Positions 41,927 to 50,551 of a stretch of 64,000 bases of DNA are shown here, in pieces; the first letter of the stretch is position 1; every line of letters starts with the position of its first letter. The notes under the pieces are model-generated. The model searched no databases. It saw only the letters and a list, made by a program, of their open reading frames with translations, and was not told the origin of the DNA. A program made the translations under genes and the position numbers. This DNA comes from Streptomyces bottropensis ATCC 25435. GTDB lineage: Bacteria > Actinomycetota > Actinomycetes > Streptomycetales > Streptomycetaceae. The DNA lies in NCBI RefSeq assembly GCF_000383595.1, contig NZ_KB911581.1, positions 4,310,496-4,374,495 on the forward strand, in the 5' to 3' direction.

Positions 41927-42976
41927 TCAGTCCGAGGGCGGGAGTTCGCCTGAACCACGGGCGATCAGCCTGGTCGGCAGCTCGATGCGTTCCGGAGCGA
42001 GAAGAGAGCCGTCCAGCTGCCGGAAAAGGCGCTCGGCGGCGGTGCGGCCCAGTCGGGCGGGGTCCTGGGCGACGACCGTGATGCCCGGCCGGAGCAGATC
42101 GGCCAGCTCGAAGTCGTCGAAGCCGACGAGGGCGACCGGACGCGCGTGCTCGGCGAGAACCCGTACGACCGTCACCGTCACCCGGTTGTTGCCCGCGAAG
42201 ACCGCCGTGACGGGCGACGGGCCGGACAGCATCTCCTCGGCCGCCCCGCGCACCCGCTCCGGATCGGTGACGCCCAGCGACGTCCACCCGTGCTCCATCC
42301 GTATGCCCGCGTCCTCCATGGCCGCCCGGTAGCCGCGCAGCCGCTCGGCGGCGGTGTGGATCCGGGGCATGTCGCCGATGAAGCCGATCCGGCGGTGGCC
42401 GTGGGCGATCAGGTGGGCGACGCCGTCACGGGCGCCGCCGAAGCTGTCCGACAGCACGACGTCGGCGTCGATCCGCCCGGCCGGACGGTCCACGAACACC
42501 GTGGCGACGCCCGCCCTGATCTCGGGCTCCAGATACCGGTGGTCGTCACCGGCCGGAATGATCACGAGCCCATCGACGCGACGGGCGCACAGCGCCAGCG
42601 CCAGCTCCTGCTCACGGTCCGGGTCCTCGGCGCTCGACCCGTTGATCAGCAGCGAGCCGTGGGCGCGGGAGACCTCCTCCACCGCCCGGCTGAGGGGACC
42701 GTAGAACGGGTCGGCGAGGTCCTCCAGCACCAGGCCGATGCTGGCCGTACGGCCCTTGCGCAGCACCCGGGCGCTGTCGTTGCGCCGGAAGCCGAGTGCC
42801 TCGATCGCCTCCTGGACGCGGCGCTCGGTGTCCGGGGTGACGCCCGGCTCGCCGTTCACCACCCGGGAGACCGTCTTCAGACCCACTCCGGCCCGGGCCG
42901 CGACGTCCTTCATCGTGGGACGGTTGCCGTAGCGGTTCTCGGGGCGGCGGGCGATGCCGTTGGCGGTCTCGGGCAC
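41927..42976 (-). CDS. LacI-family transcriptional repressor
   Basis: 349 residues from GTG at 42976 (AGGA upstream; GTG 43003 is an alternative adding nine residues). HTH: TMKDVAARAGVGLKTVSRVVNGEPGVTPDTE with the hinge helix, then a periplasmic-binding-protein-like sugar domain (GLVLEDLADPFYGPLSRAVEE, LVIIPAGDD, GFIGDMPRIHTAAERLRGY, VAGNNRV-type, LVGFDDFELADLLRPGITVVAQDP). Likely binds the perfect palindrome in the divergent region and controls the ROK gene and itself. Ligand unknown, probably a sugar. Confidence 0.93.
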   Translation of the reverse strand: MPETANGIARRPENRYGNRPTMKDVAARAGVGLKTVSRVVNGEPGVTPDTERRVQEAIEALGFRRNDSARVLRKGRTASIGLVLEDLADPFYGPLSRAVEEVSRAHGSLLINGSSAEDPDREQELALALCARRVDGLVIIPAGDDHRYLEPEIRAGVATVFVDRPAGRIDADVVLSDSFGGARDGVAHLIAHGHRRIGFIGDMPRIHTAAERLRGYRAAMEDAGIRMEHGWTSLGVTDPERVRGAAEEMLSGPSPVTAVFAGNNRVTVTVVRVLAEHARPVALVGFDDFELADLLRPGITVVAQDPARLGRTAAERLFRQLDGSLLAPERIELPTRLIARGSGELPPSD

Positions 42977-43072
42977 GGTGCGCGGTCCTGTCCTGTCGTC
43001 CACGGGTGTGGTCGGTGGTGCCGTGTCGGAATTGTGCGGCTGTTGAGGATGTGGCGACGAGCATAGGGCCTG

Positions 43073-43084
43073 GACAACGTTGTC
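43073..43084. promoter_or_regulatory. LacI-type operator GACAACGTTGTC
   Basis: Perfect 12-bp palindrome with the central AACGTT typical of LacI/GalR family sites. It lies 145 nt before the ROK start and 97 nt before the LacI start, right after a TAGGGC that could be a -10 (43064-43069). Confidence 0.75.
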
Positions 43085-43228
43085 ATGCCCAGGGGAGACT
43101 GTCTATCGCATTCTCTGGCCGGCGCCCCCCACCAGGCGAGCGTCGTGCTGCCGGATTTCCGGCCGGAGATCCGGGCGTCGCTCTGTCGGGCACCCGGTAG
43201 GAGACTCGCAGCGGGAGAACTGACACTG

Positions 43229-44185
43229 ATGCAGACCGACCTCGTGGCCGCGCTCGACATCGGCGGCACCAAGATCGCCGGGGCGCTGGTGGACGGCCGC
43301 GGCAGGATCGTGGTCCGCGCCCAGCGCCCGACGCCCGCGCGAGAGGACGCGGACACCGTCATGCGGGCCGTCGAGGCCGTGCTCGGCGAATTGACGGCCG
43401 CGCCGCAGTGGAGCGGGGCGGCGGCCGTCGGGATCGGCAGCGCGGGGCCCGTGGACGCCTCGGCCGGCACGGTCAGCCCCGTGAACATCCACGGCTGGCG
43501 CGGCTTCCCCCTCGTCGAGCGGGTCCGGGCGGCGACCGGCGGGCTGCCCGTCGAGCTGATCGGCGACGGTGTGGCCATCACGGCGGCCGAGCACTGGCAG
43601 GGCGCGGCGCGCGGCCACGACAACGCGCTGTGCATGGTCGTGTCGACGGGCGTCGGCGGCGGTCTCGTCCTCGGCGGGAAACTGCACGCGGGCCCCACCG
43701 GCAACGCCGGCCACATCGGGCACATCAGCGTCGACCTCGACGGCGACGCCTGCCCGTGCGGCGCCCGCGGCTGCGTCGAGCGCATCGCGAGCGGGCCCAA
43801 CATCGCCCGCCGCGCCGTGGAACACGGCTGGCGGCCCGGTCCCGACGGGGACACCTCGGCCGCGGCGGTCGCCGCCGCCGCGCAGGCCGGCGACCCGGTC
43901 GCGGTGGCCTCGTTCGAACGCGCCGCACAGGCCCTCGCGGCGGGAATCGCCGCCACCGCCACCCTGGTGGAGATCGACATCGCCGTCATCGGCGGCGGCG
44001 TCGCGAACGCCGGCGACGTCCTCCTCGCCCCCCTCCGCACCGCCCTGAAGGACTACGCCACCCTGTCCTTCGTCCAGCACCTCACCGTCGCCCCCGCCGT
44101 GATGGGCACGGACGCGGGCCTCGTCGGGGCCGCCGCGGCGGCGCTGGCCGGCCGGACGGGCACCCGGGTGGCCGGGGTGGCCTGA
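43229..44185 (+). CDS. ROK-family sugar kinase
   Basis: 318 residues. ATP loop ALDIGGTKIAGALVDGRG, VGIGSAGPVDASAG, catalytic and sugar-binding GDGVAITAAEHWQGAARG, VVSTGVGGGLVLGG, then the ROK zinc motif HIGHISVDLDGDACPCGARGCVE. It is a probable glucokinase or N-acetyl sugar kinase rather than a ROK repressor, since there is no N-terminal HTH. ATG at 43229 after GGGAGAA. Divergent from, and likely controlled by, the LacI gene. Confidence 0.93.
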   Translation: MQTDLVAALDIGGTKIAGALVDGRGRIVVRAQRPTPAREDADTVMRAVEAVLGELTAAPQWSGAAAVGIGSAGPVDASAGTVSPVNIHGWRGFPLVERVRAATGGLPVELIGDGVAITAAEHWQGAARGHDNALCMVVSTGVGGGLVLGGKLHAGPTGNAGHIGHISVDLDGDACPCGARGCVERIASGPNIARRAVEHGWRPGPDGDTSAAAVAAAAQAGDPVAVASFERAAQALAAGIAATATLVEIDIAVIGGGVANAGDVLLAPLRTALKDYATLSFVQHLTVAPAVMGTDAGLVGAAAAALAGRTGTRVAGVA

Positions 44186-44265
44186 CCCTCACGCCGACCG
44201 TGGACGGGGCCGGATCGCGGGAAATCGGCCGTGACCCCACGGGGCGTTCCGCAGTTGAGCAGGGC

Positions 44266-44511
44266 ATGAAGAAGCGCAGCATGCTCGCCATCGCCTCCCT
44301 CGCCACCGGTTTCGTCGTCGCGGCCATCACGCCGTCGCACGGTCTCGAAGCCGCCGACGCCCTCGGGAAGACGGACGGTCTGAGCAAACTGGACGTCGAG
44401 GGCACCCTCGGCAAGGTCGGCAAGACGGTCTCCAGCGAGAGCCTGGCGGTCGACGAGGACGCCCTGGGCGGCCTGGCGGACCAGAAGGGCACGGGCGGCA
44501 AGGAAGGCTGA
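44266..44511 (+). CDS. Small secreted hypothetical protein
   Basis: 81 residues. Classical signal peptide (MKKRSMLAIASLATGFVVAA, cleavage likely near PSHG) and a mature part rich in Gly, Lys and Asp (ADALGKTDGLSKLDVEGTLG). No cysteines or known domain. It lies 80 nt after the ROK gene; a terminator at 44572-44601 follows. Function unknown. Confidence 0.7.
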   Translation: MKKRSMLAIASLATGFVVAAITPSHGLEAADALGKTDGLSKLDVEGTLGKVGKTVSSESLAVDEDALGGLADQKGTGGKEG

Positions 44512-44571
44512 CGGCCTTGTAGAGCACGAGGGAGGGCGGCCGTCCTCCCCGTCTCTCCTTCGCGTCTCAGG

Positions 44572-44601
44572 CGGCGGGTCCCCGTTCGGCGGGACCCGCC
44601 G
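44572..44601 (+). terminator. Terminator after small secreted protein
   Basis: GGCGGGTCCC and GGGACCCGCC (44573-44582, 44591-44600) with an 8-nt loop and one more C-G closing pair. A weaker GGGAGG/CCTCCC hairpin precedes it. Confidence 0.8.
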
Positions 44602-44688
44602 TCGTCGTATTTCGGCTCCTCGTCAGCGGCTGGTTTCCGTGGCGGGGTGGAGGGCAAGCCTCAGGGGGTCAACAGAAGAGGGGGAACC

Positions 44689-45726
44689 GTGATCGTCTGG
44701 ATCAACGGTGCGTTCGGTGCGGGGAAGACCACCACCGCACGGGAACTGATCGAACTGATCCCGAACAGCACGCTCTTCGACCCCGAGGTCATCGGCGGCG
44801 CACTGACGCACATGCTGCCGGCAAAACGCCTCGCCGAGGTCGGCGACTTCCAGGATCTGCTCAGCTGGCGACGGCTCGTGGTCGACACCGCCGCCGCCCT
44901 CCTCGCCGAGCTGGGCGGCACCCTCGTGGTCCCCATGACCCTGCTACGCCAGGAGTACCGCGACGAGATCTTCGGCGGTCTCGCCGCCCGCCGCATCGCC
45001 GTACGGCATCTGCTCCTGGCCCCGGCCGAAACGATACTGCGCGAGCGAATAGCCGGGCGGGAGATACCGCCCGACCTCCCCGACGGCGAGATGCGGCTGC
45101 GCCAATGGGCGTACGACCACATCGCGCCCTACCGCGCGGCACTGGGCGGCTGGCTCACCGCGGACGCCCACCTCGTCGACACCGGCGCCCTCACCCCGTA
45201 CGAGACCGCGCGGCGCATCGCCGACGCCGTGGCCGCTGACGACGTACCCGCGTGCGACATCGTGCAGACCCCCGAGCCGACCGCCGAGACGGTCGCCGCG
45301 GGGGTCCTGCTGTTCGACGAGCACGACCGGGTCCTGCTGGTCGACCCGACCTACAAGGCCGGCTGGGAGTTCCCCGGCGGTGTCGTGGAGTCCGGGGAGG
45401 CGCCGGCGCGGGCGGGTGTGCGTGAGGTCCTGGAGGAGACCGGGATACGGCTGGAGGAGGTGCCCCGGCTGCTGGTGGTGGACTGGGAGACGCCCAGGCC
45501 GCCCGGATACGGCGGACTGCGGTTGCTGTTCGACGGGGGCCGCCTCGACGTCGGCGGCGCGCAGCGGCCGGTGCTGCCCGGCACCGAGCTGCGCGGCTGG
45601 CGGTTCGTGACCGAGGAGGAAGCCGCGGATCTGCTGCCGCCCGTCCGGTACGAGCGGCTGCGCTGGGCGCTGCGGGCGCGCGAGCGGGGCGCCGCGCTGT
45701 ACCTGGAGGCCGGCGTACCCGTGTGA
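44689..45726 (+). CDS. P-loop kinase-Nudix fusion protein
   Basis: 345 residues from GTG at 44689 (AGAGGGGG upstream). Residues 1-190 are an AAA/gluconate-kinase-like P-loop domain: WINGAFGAGKTTTARELIELI (Walker A), TLFDPEVIGGAL, ERIAGREIP lid. Residues about 205-330 are a Nudix hydrolase with GGVVESGEAPARAGVREVLEETGI, an exact G-x5-E-x7-REVxEExG box. Fusion suggests handling of one phosphorylated or nucleotide substrate in two steps, such as damage repair or cofactor salvage. Substrate unknown. Confidence 0.92.
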   Translation: MIVWINGAFGAGKTTTARELIELIPNSTLFDPEVIGGALTHMLPAKRLAEVGDFQDLLSWRRLVVDTAAALLAELGGTLVVPMTLLRQEYRDEIFGGLAARRIAVRHLLLAPAETILRERIAGREIPPDLPDGEMRLRQWAYDHIAPYRAALGGWLTADAHLVDTGALTPYETARRIADAVAADDVPACDIVQTPEPTAETVAAGVLLFDEHDRVLLVDPTYKAGWEFPGGVVESGEAPARAGVREVLEETGIRLEEVPRLLVVDWETPRPPGYGGLRLLFDGGRLDVGGAQRPVLPGTELRGWRFVTEEEAADLLPPVRYERLRWALRARERGAALYLEAGVPV

Positions 45727-45810
45727 GGATGCGCCGCTGTCCGGGTCGTCGCGCGGGGGACTCCGCGCCCCCGAAGGGCGCGGAGCCGCACCGGCGCCGG
45801 ATCCCGCCGC

Positions 45811-47166
45811 TCAGTTCGCCGCGTAGTTGCGCAGGAACAGCGCCTCCGTCACGGCCATGCGCTCCAGCTCCTCGGGGGACACGCTCTCGTCGACCGCGTG
45901 GATCCGGGCCTCGGGCTCGCTGAGGCCGATGAGGAGGATCTCGGCGTCGGGGTAGAGGCCGGCGAGGGTGTTGCACAGGGGGATGGAGCCGCCGTGGCCC
46001 GCGTACTGAATCTCCTGGCCCGGATAGGCCTCGGCCATGGCCGAGGCCATCGCCTCGTACGCCGGGCTGGTGGTGTCGGCGCGGAACGGCTGACCGTGAC
46101 CGATCGGTTCGCAGGTCACACGGGCGCCCCACGGGGTGTGCGCCACCAGATGTGCTTCGAGCAGCTTGATCGCCTGCCCGACGTCCACGCCCGGCGGGAC
46201 GCGCAGACCGATCAGGGCGCGGGCGCTCGCCTGGATGGACGGGGTCGCGCCGACCACCGGCGGTACGTCGATGCCGAGCACGGTGGCGGACGGGCGCGCC
46301 CAGATGCGGTCGGCGACCGAACCGGTGCCGACCAGTCGCACGCCGTCGAGCACCCGCGCGTCCTCGCGGAACCGCTCCTCGGGGTACCGCAGTCCGTCCC
46401 ACGTCCCCTCGCCCGCGAGGCCGTCGACGGTCGTGGTGCCGTCCTCGGCGCGCAGCGAGTCGAGGACGCGGATCAGGGCGGCGAGTGCGTCGGGGGCCGC
46501 GCCGCCGAACTGGCCCGAGTGCAGGTTGCCTTCGAGGGCGTCGATCCGCACCCGCATCGCGATCATGCCGCGCAGGGAGGTGGTCACCGTCGGCAGCCCG
46601 ACGCGGAAGTTGCCCGCGTCGCCGATGACGACGGTGTCGGCGGCGAGCAGTTCGGGGTGGGCCTCGGCGTACTGCTGGAGCCCGCCCGTGCCCATCTCCT
46701 CGGAGCCCTCGGCGATCACCTTGACGTGGACCGGCACTCCACCGTTGGCCTTCAGGGCCCGCAGCGCGAGCAGGTGCATGATCACACCGCCCTTGCAGTC
46801 GGCGGCGCCCCGCCCGTACCAGCGGCCGTCGCGCTCGGTCAGCTCGAACGGCGGGGACTGCCAGGCGGCCTCGTCCAGCGGCGGCTGGACGTCGTAGTGG
46901 GCGTAGAGCAGCACGGTCTTCGCACCCTCGGGCCCCGGCAAGTAGCCGTACACGGACTGGGTGCCGTCGGGGGTGTCGAGCAGGGCGACATCCTGGAAGC
47001 CCTCGGCGCGCAGCGCGTCGGCGACCCAGTTCGCGGCGCCCTCGCTCTCGCCGCGCGGGTACTGGTCGAAGTCCGCCACCGACTTGAAGGCCACCAGTTC
47101 GGTGAGCTCCTCCTTCGCCCGGGGTATCAGCGAGGCGACGGTCTCGGCGACCGGGTTCGACGGCAT
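45811..47166 (-). CDS. M20-family dipeptidase
   Basis: 451 residues. Zn-ligands and catalytic residues: LLYAHYDVQPPLDE, YGRGAADCKGG (bridging Asp), VIAEGSEEMGTGGL (Glu base) and a C-terminal HGGSIPLCN. The dimerisation domain lies between (about 200-310). Related to cytosolic beta-Ala-His/non-specific dipeptidases. RBS GAGGAG before ATG at 47166. No signal peptide. Confidence 0.93.
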   Translation of the reverse strand: MPSNPVAETVASLIPRAKEELTELVAFKSVADFDQYPRGESEGAANWVADALRAEGFQDVALLDTPDGTQSVYGYLPGPEGAKTVLLYAHYDVQPPLDEAAWQSPPFELTERDGRWYGRGAADCKGGVIMHLLALRALKANGGVPVHVKVIAEGSEEMGTGGLQQYAEAHPELLAADTVVIGDAGNFRVGLPTVTTSLRGMIAMRVRIDALEGNLHSGQFGGAAPDALAALIRVLDSLRAEDGTTTVDGLAGEGTWDGLRYPEERFREDARVLDGVRLVGTGSVADRIWARPSATVLGIDVPPVVGATPSIQASARALIGLRVPPGVDVGQAIKLLEAHLVAHTPWGARVTCEPIGHGQPFRADTTSPAYEAMASAMAEAYPGQEIQYAGHGGSIPLCNTLAGLYPDAEILLIGLSEPEARIHAVDESVSPEELERMAVTEALFLRNYAAN

Positions 47167-47348
47167 GGGCACGCTCCTCGTGGGTGCGACGTTGTCCTGG
47201 TGGGCATGTGGCTGCGTACGCGCTTGCCCGGAGTGTCGGTGTAGGGCGCACGCGCTGCCGATCCTCCCACAGCGGTCCACGGCGTCACCCGCCGTAGGAT
47301 GCGTGGGACAGGTGCGGCAGGCGGCTGGATCGGGAGCAGTAGACCATC

Positions 47349-48554
47349 GTGAGCAGCGAGAACTCTTCGGCGGACGACGTGCAGCGGGTGTGGGACGTCG
47401 TCGTGGTGGGCGCGGGCCCCGCGGGGGCTTCGGCCGCCTACGCGGCGGCGGTCGCGGGGCGCAGCGTCCTGTTGCTGGAGAAGGCGGAGCTGCCGCGGTA
47501 CAAGACGTGCGGCGGCGGCATCATCGGCCCCTCGCGCGACGCGCTGCCGCCCGGTTTCGAGCTTCCCCTGAAAGACCGGGTGCACGCGGTCACCTTCTCC
47601 CTCGACGGACGGTACGCCCGGACGCGCAAGTCCAAGCAGATGCTGTTCGGCCTGATCAACCGGCCCGAGTTCGACCAGCAACTGGTCGAGCACGCCCAGA
47701 AGGCGGGCGCCGAACTGCGTACGGGCGTCACGGTCACCCGGGTCGAGCAGCACGGCTCGACCGTCCCGGACCGGCGGACGGTCGCCGTCGTGCTGCAGGG
47801 CGGCGAGACGCTGTTCGCGCGGGCCGTCGTCGGGGCGGACGGCAGCGCCAGCCGCATAGGGGCGCATGTCGGGGTCAAGCTCGAACAGGTCGACCTCGGC
47901 CTGGAGGCGGAGATCCCCGTTCCGGAGACCGTCGCGGAGGACTGGAAGGGGCGCGTCCTCATCGACTGGGGCCCGATGCCCGGCAGTTACGGGTGGGTCT
48001 TCCCCAAGGGCGACACCCTGACCGTGGGCGTGATCTCCGCGCGCGGTGAGGGCGCGGCCACCAAGCGGTATCTGGAGGACTTCATCGGGCGGCTCGGCCT
48101 CGCCGGCTTCGAACCGAGCGTCTCCTCCGGGCACCTGACGCGCTGCCGTGCCGACGACTCGCCGCTGTCGCGGGGGCGGGTGCTGGTCTGCGGGGACGCG
48201 GCCGGGCTGCTGGAGCCGTGGACGCGGGAGGGCATCTCCTTCGCGCTGCGTTCGGGACGGCTCGCGGGGGAGTGGGCGGTACGGATCGCCGAGGCGCACG
48301 ACGCGGTCGACACCCGCCGCCAGGCCCTCAACTACGCGTTCGCCGTGAAGGCGGGGCTCGGCGTCGAGATGAGCGTCGGCAAGCGGCTGCTGGTCGCCTT
48401 CGAGCGGCGGCCCGGTCTCTTCCACGCCGCGCTGACCGGGTTCCGGCCCGCCTGGCGGGCCTTCGTCGACATCACCCGCGGGTCGACCTCCCTGGGCGAG
48501 ATCGTCCGTAACCGCCCGATCGCCCAGCGCGCGCTGACGGCGTTCGACAAGTAG
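47349..48554 (+). CDS. Geranylgeranyl-reductase-family flavoprotein
   Basis: 401 residues. FAD motif VVVVGAGPAGASAAYAAAVAG, YKTCGGGIIGPSRDALP, VVGADGSASRIG and C-terminal RVLVCGDAAGLLEPWTREGISFALRSG. The GGGI and GDAAGL motifs are those of digeranylgeranylglycerophospholipid/menaquinone-tail type reductases. It likely saturates an isoprenoid tail. GTG at 47349; upstream GGGAGCAG. Divergent from the dipeptidase gene. Confidence 0.9.
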   Translation: MSSENSSADDVQRVWDVVVVGAGPAGASAAYAAAVAGRSVLLLEKAELPRYKTCGGGIIGPSRDALPPGFELPLKDRVHAVTFSLDGRYARTRKSKQMLFGLINRPEFDQQLVEHAQKAGAELRTGVTVTRVEQHGSTVPDRRTVAVVLQGGETLFARAVVGADGSASRIGAHVGVKLEQVDLGLEAEIPVPETVAEDWKGRVLIDWGPMPGSYGWVFPKGDTLTVGVISARGEGAATKRYLEDFIGRLGLAGFEPSVSSGHLTRCRADDSPLSRGRVLVCGDAAGLLEPWTREGISFALRSGRLAGEWAVRIAEAHDAVDTRRQALNYAFAVKAGLGVEMSVGKRLLVAFERRPGLFHAALTGFRPAWRAFVDITRGSTSLGEIVRNRPIAQRALTAFDK

Positions 48555-48605
48555 GGCCGTGGGCCGGTGCGGCGGCCCACGCCGGGCCGCCGGCACCCCG
48601 CCCGG

Positions 48606-49058
48606 TCACCGCTGGACGGTGATCCGGAAGACGGGGTGCTTCGGCGCGGCGGCCAGCAGTTCCTCGTCGGTGGAGTCGGCGCTGACGCCGTCGAAGAACC
48701 GGCCCACCTCCCAGCCCCACTTCTTCAGGTAGGTGCGCAGGACGACGGGCTTCTCCTCGTCGGGCAGCTCGACCGCCGTGAACTCCTGTGTCCGGCGGCC
48801 CACCTGGAGCCGTCCGCCGCCGGCCGCCCGCATGTTGCGCACCCATTCGGAGTGGCCGCGCGCCGAGACCAGGTAGGGGCCGCCCTCGTACGGCAACGGG
48901 TTGACCGGGAGCCGGCGCCACTCGCCGCTCTTACGACCGCGCACGGAGAGTTCGGCGGTGCCGAGGAGGCTGACGCCGCGGCGGGCGAGCCAGCCGACGA
49001 AGCCGTTGAGCGCGCGGTCGAAAGGGTTGGTCCGGATGTAGTGGGTCGACGGCGGCAT
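48606..49058 (-). CDS. Deazaflavin-dependent nitroreductase-family oxidoreductase
   Basis: 150 residues, Ddn/FMN-binding split-barrel type. HYIRTNPFDRALNGFVGWLARRG, LSVRGRKSGEWRRLPVNPL, GGPYLVSARGHSEWVRNMRAAGGGRL and RRTQEFTAVELPDEEK match F420-dependent oxidoreductases of Ddn type. Likely reduces a quinone or xenobiotic. RBS GGGAGGA before ATG at 49058. Divergent from a TetR gene, whose operator array occupies the region between. Confidence 0.9.
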   Translation of the reverse strand: MPPSTHYIRTNPFDRALNGFVGWLARRGVSLLGTAELSVRGRKSGEWRRLPVNPLPYEGGPYLVSARGHSEWVRNMRAAGGGRLQVGRRTQEFTAVELPDEEKPVVLRTYLKKWGWEVGRFFDGVSADSTDEELLAAAPKHPVFRITVQR

Positions 49059-49077
49059 GGGGTCCTCCCGTGTTGTG

Positions 49078-49221
49078 GAGAGCACTGCTCTCGCTTGAGA
49101 GCAGTGTGCACGAGATCGGTGCTCCAAAGCAAGAGCGGTGCTCTCGTTTGTGTCGCTCGCTCTAGTCCGTGTGCGGTGATCCGTTGTGAGAGCGGTGCTC
49201 CAAAACGTGTGCAGTGCTCTG
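49078..49221. repeat. Array of palindromic TetR-like sites with 19-bp period
   Basis: Copies of a 15-bp motif GAGAGCRSTGCTCTC start at 49078 (perfect palindrome GAGAGCACTGCTCTC), 49097, 49112, 49131, 49188 and 49207; degenerate copies sit at 49150 and 49169. Starts are 19 bp apart except one 15-bp step. The array fills the region between the divergent reductase and TetR genes, so it is most likely the binding platform of that TetR protein. Confidence 0.8.
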
Positions 49222-49242
49222 CCCTGTGGCACACTGCCTCAC

Positions 49243-49956
49243 ATGAGCACAGCACGAGGAGCCCGCGCCCGCGCCCGGATCGAGGTCACTGCCGCCATCA
49301 AGGACGAGGCGCGCAGACAGCTCGCCGCCGAGGGCGCCGCCAAGCTGTCGCTGCGCGCGGTGGCGCGGGAACTCGGCATGGTCTCCTCCGCGCTGTACCG
49401 CTACTTCCCGAGCCGCGACGAGCTGCTCACCTCGCTGATCATCGACGCGTTCGACTCCTTGGGCGAGGCCGCCGAGGCCGCGCACGCGCGGGCCGCCGCC
49501 GAGAGCCCGGCGGGGCAGTGGGTCGCGGTGTGCGAGGGGGTGCGGAAGTGGGCGCTGGCACGGCCGCACGAGTACGCGTTGATCTTCGGTTCGCCCGTGC
49601 CCGGCTACAAGGCGCCCGACGCGACGCTGCCGGCCGCCTCCCGGCTCGGGCAGTTGCTGATCCGGATCGTGCGGGACGCCTTTCGGTCCAAGGGCGTGGC
49701 CCAGTGGAAGCTGCCCGCCGAGCTGCGGCCCGAGGCGCGGCGGATCGCCGAGGAGTTCGCGCCCGACCTGCCGCCGGAGGTGATCACGGTGCTGGTCGGG
49801 GCGTGGGCGCAGCTGTTCGGGCTGATCAGCTTCGAGGTGTTCGGGCAGTTCAACCGGGTGGTCGAGGACCGGGAGGTGTTCTTCCGGCACGCGGCGGGCC
49901 AACTCGCCCACCACGTAGGCCTGGTGTTCCCGCAGTCCGAGGCGCCGGCGCGCTGA
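49243..49956 (+). CDS. TetR-family transcriptional regulator
   Basis: 237 residues. N-terminal HTH: EVTAAIKDEARRQLAAEGAAKLSLRAVARELGMVSSALYRYFPSRDELLTSL, then a TetR_C-like ligand domain (WALARPHEYALIFGSPVPGY). Divergent from the deazaflavin-type oxidoreductase gene and immediately downstream of the palindrome array, which it probably binds to repress both genes. ATG at 49243 has no strong ribosome site. Confidence 0.93.
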   Translation: MSTARGARARARIEVTAAIKDEARRQLAAEGAAKLSLRAVARELGMVSSALYRYFPSRDELLTSLIIDAFDSLGEAAEAAHARAAAESPAGQWVAVCEGVRKWALARPHEYALIFGSPVPGYKAPDATLPAASRLGQLLIRIVRDAFRSKGVAQWKLPAELRPEARRIAEEFAPDLPPEVITVLVGAWAQLFGLISFEVFGQFNRVVEDREVFFRHAAGQLAHHVGLVFPQSEAPAR

Positions 49957-49989
49957 CGCCCCGGCCCCGGCACTCGGGATCGCGGCGGG

Positions 49990-50551
49990 CGCGCCTGCGC
50001 GTCGAGCACGGCGGCGGAGACCTGCGGCCGCGGATCGACGACGACGGGCCCGCGACCGGCACCGACGTGGGTGGCGGCGGCAACTGACCCGGCGCATCAC
50101 CGGCGACCCGGAACTCGCCCATGTCGGGGTCGTCATGCTGACCACCTTCGAGCTCGACGAGTACGTGTTCGTGGCGATCCGTTCCGGTGCGTCGGGTTTC
50201 CTCGTCAAGGACACCGAGCGGCGACGAACTCCTGCGCGCGGTACGGACGGTGGTGGAGGGGGACGCGCTGCTGTCGCCGGGGGTGACCCGGCGGCTGATC
50301 GCCGAGTTCGCGGCCCGTTCCAAGCGGCCGGCGGCCGCCGCCTCCCTCGCCGGACTCACCGAGCGGGAGGTGATGGCCCTGGTCGGCATGGCCTGACCGA
50401 CGACGAGATCGCCCGGCCTCTGGTCGTCAGCCCGCTGACCGCCACGACGCGTGTGAGCCGGACGATGGTGAAGCTGGGCGCCCCCGACCGCGCCCAACTC
50501 GCGTTCCTGGCCTACGAGTCGGGGTTGGTGCGGCCGGGCTGGCTGGGCTGA
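49990..50551 (+). pseudogene. Broken histidine kinase / NarL-type response regulator
   Basis: Remains of a two-component pair. The HK piece (to the TGA at 50085-50087) reads DLRPRIDDDGPATGTDVGGGGN, like an ATPase C-terminus. Then RRITGDPELAHVGVVMLTTFELDEYVFVAIRSGASGFLVKDTE from a receiver, frameshift near 50215-50222, DELLRAVRTVVEGDALLSPGVTRRLIAEF, LTEREVMALVG with another frameshift near 50380-50390, then LTDDEIARPLVVSPLTATTRVSRTMVKLGA, a LuxR HTH. The receiver N-terminus with the phospho-Asp is missing. Two frameshifts and truncation make it non-functional. Confidence 0.78.

Noticed and set aside
45191..47251. 686-codon minus-strand frame
   Set aside because: Off-frame shadow of the M20 dipeptidase on the same strand.
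49186..49242. Earlier start for the TetR protein
   Set aside because: The open frame extends to 49186, but this would put coding sequence through the operator array; HTH begins normally after the ATG at 49243.
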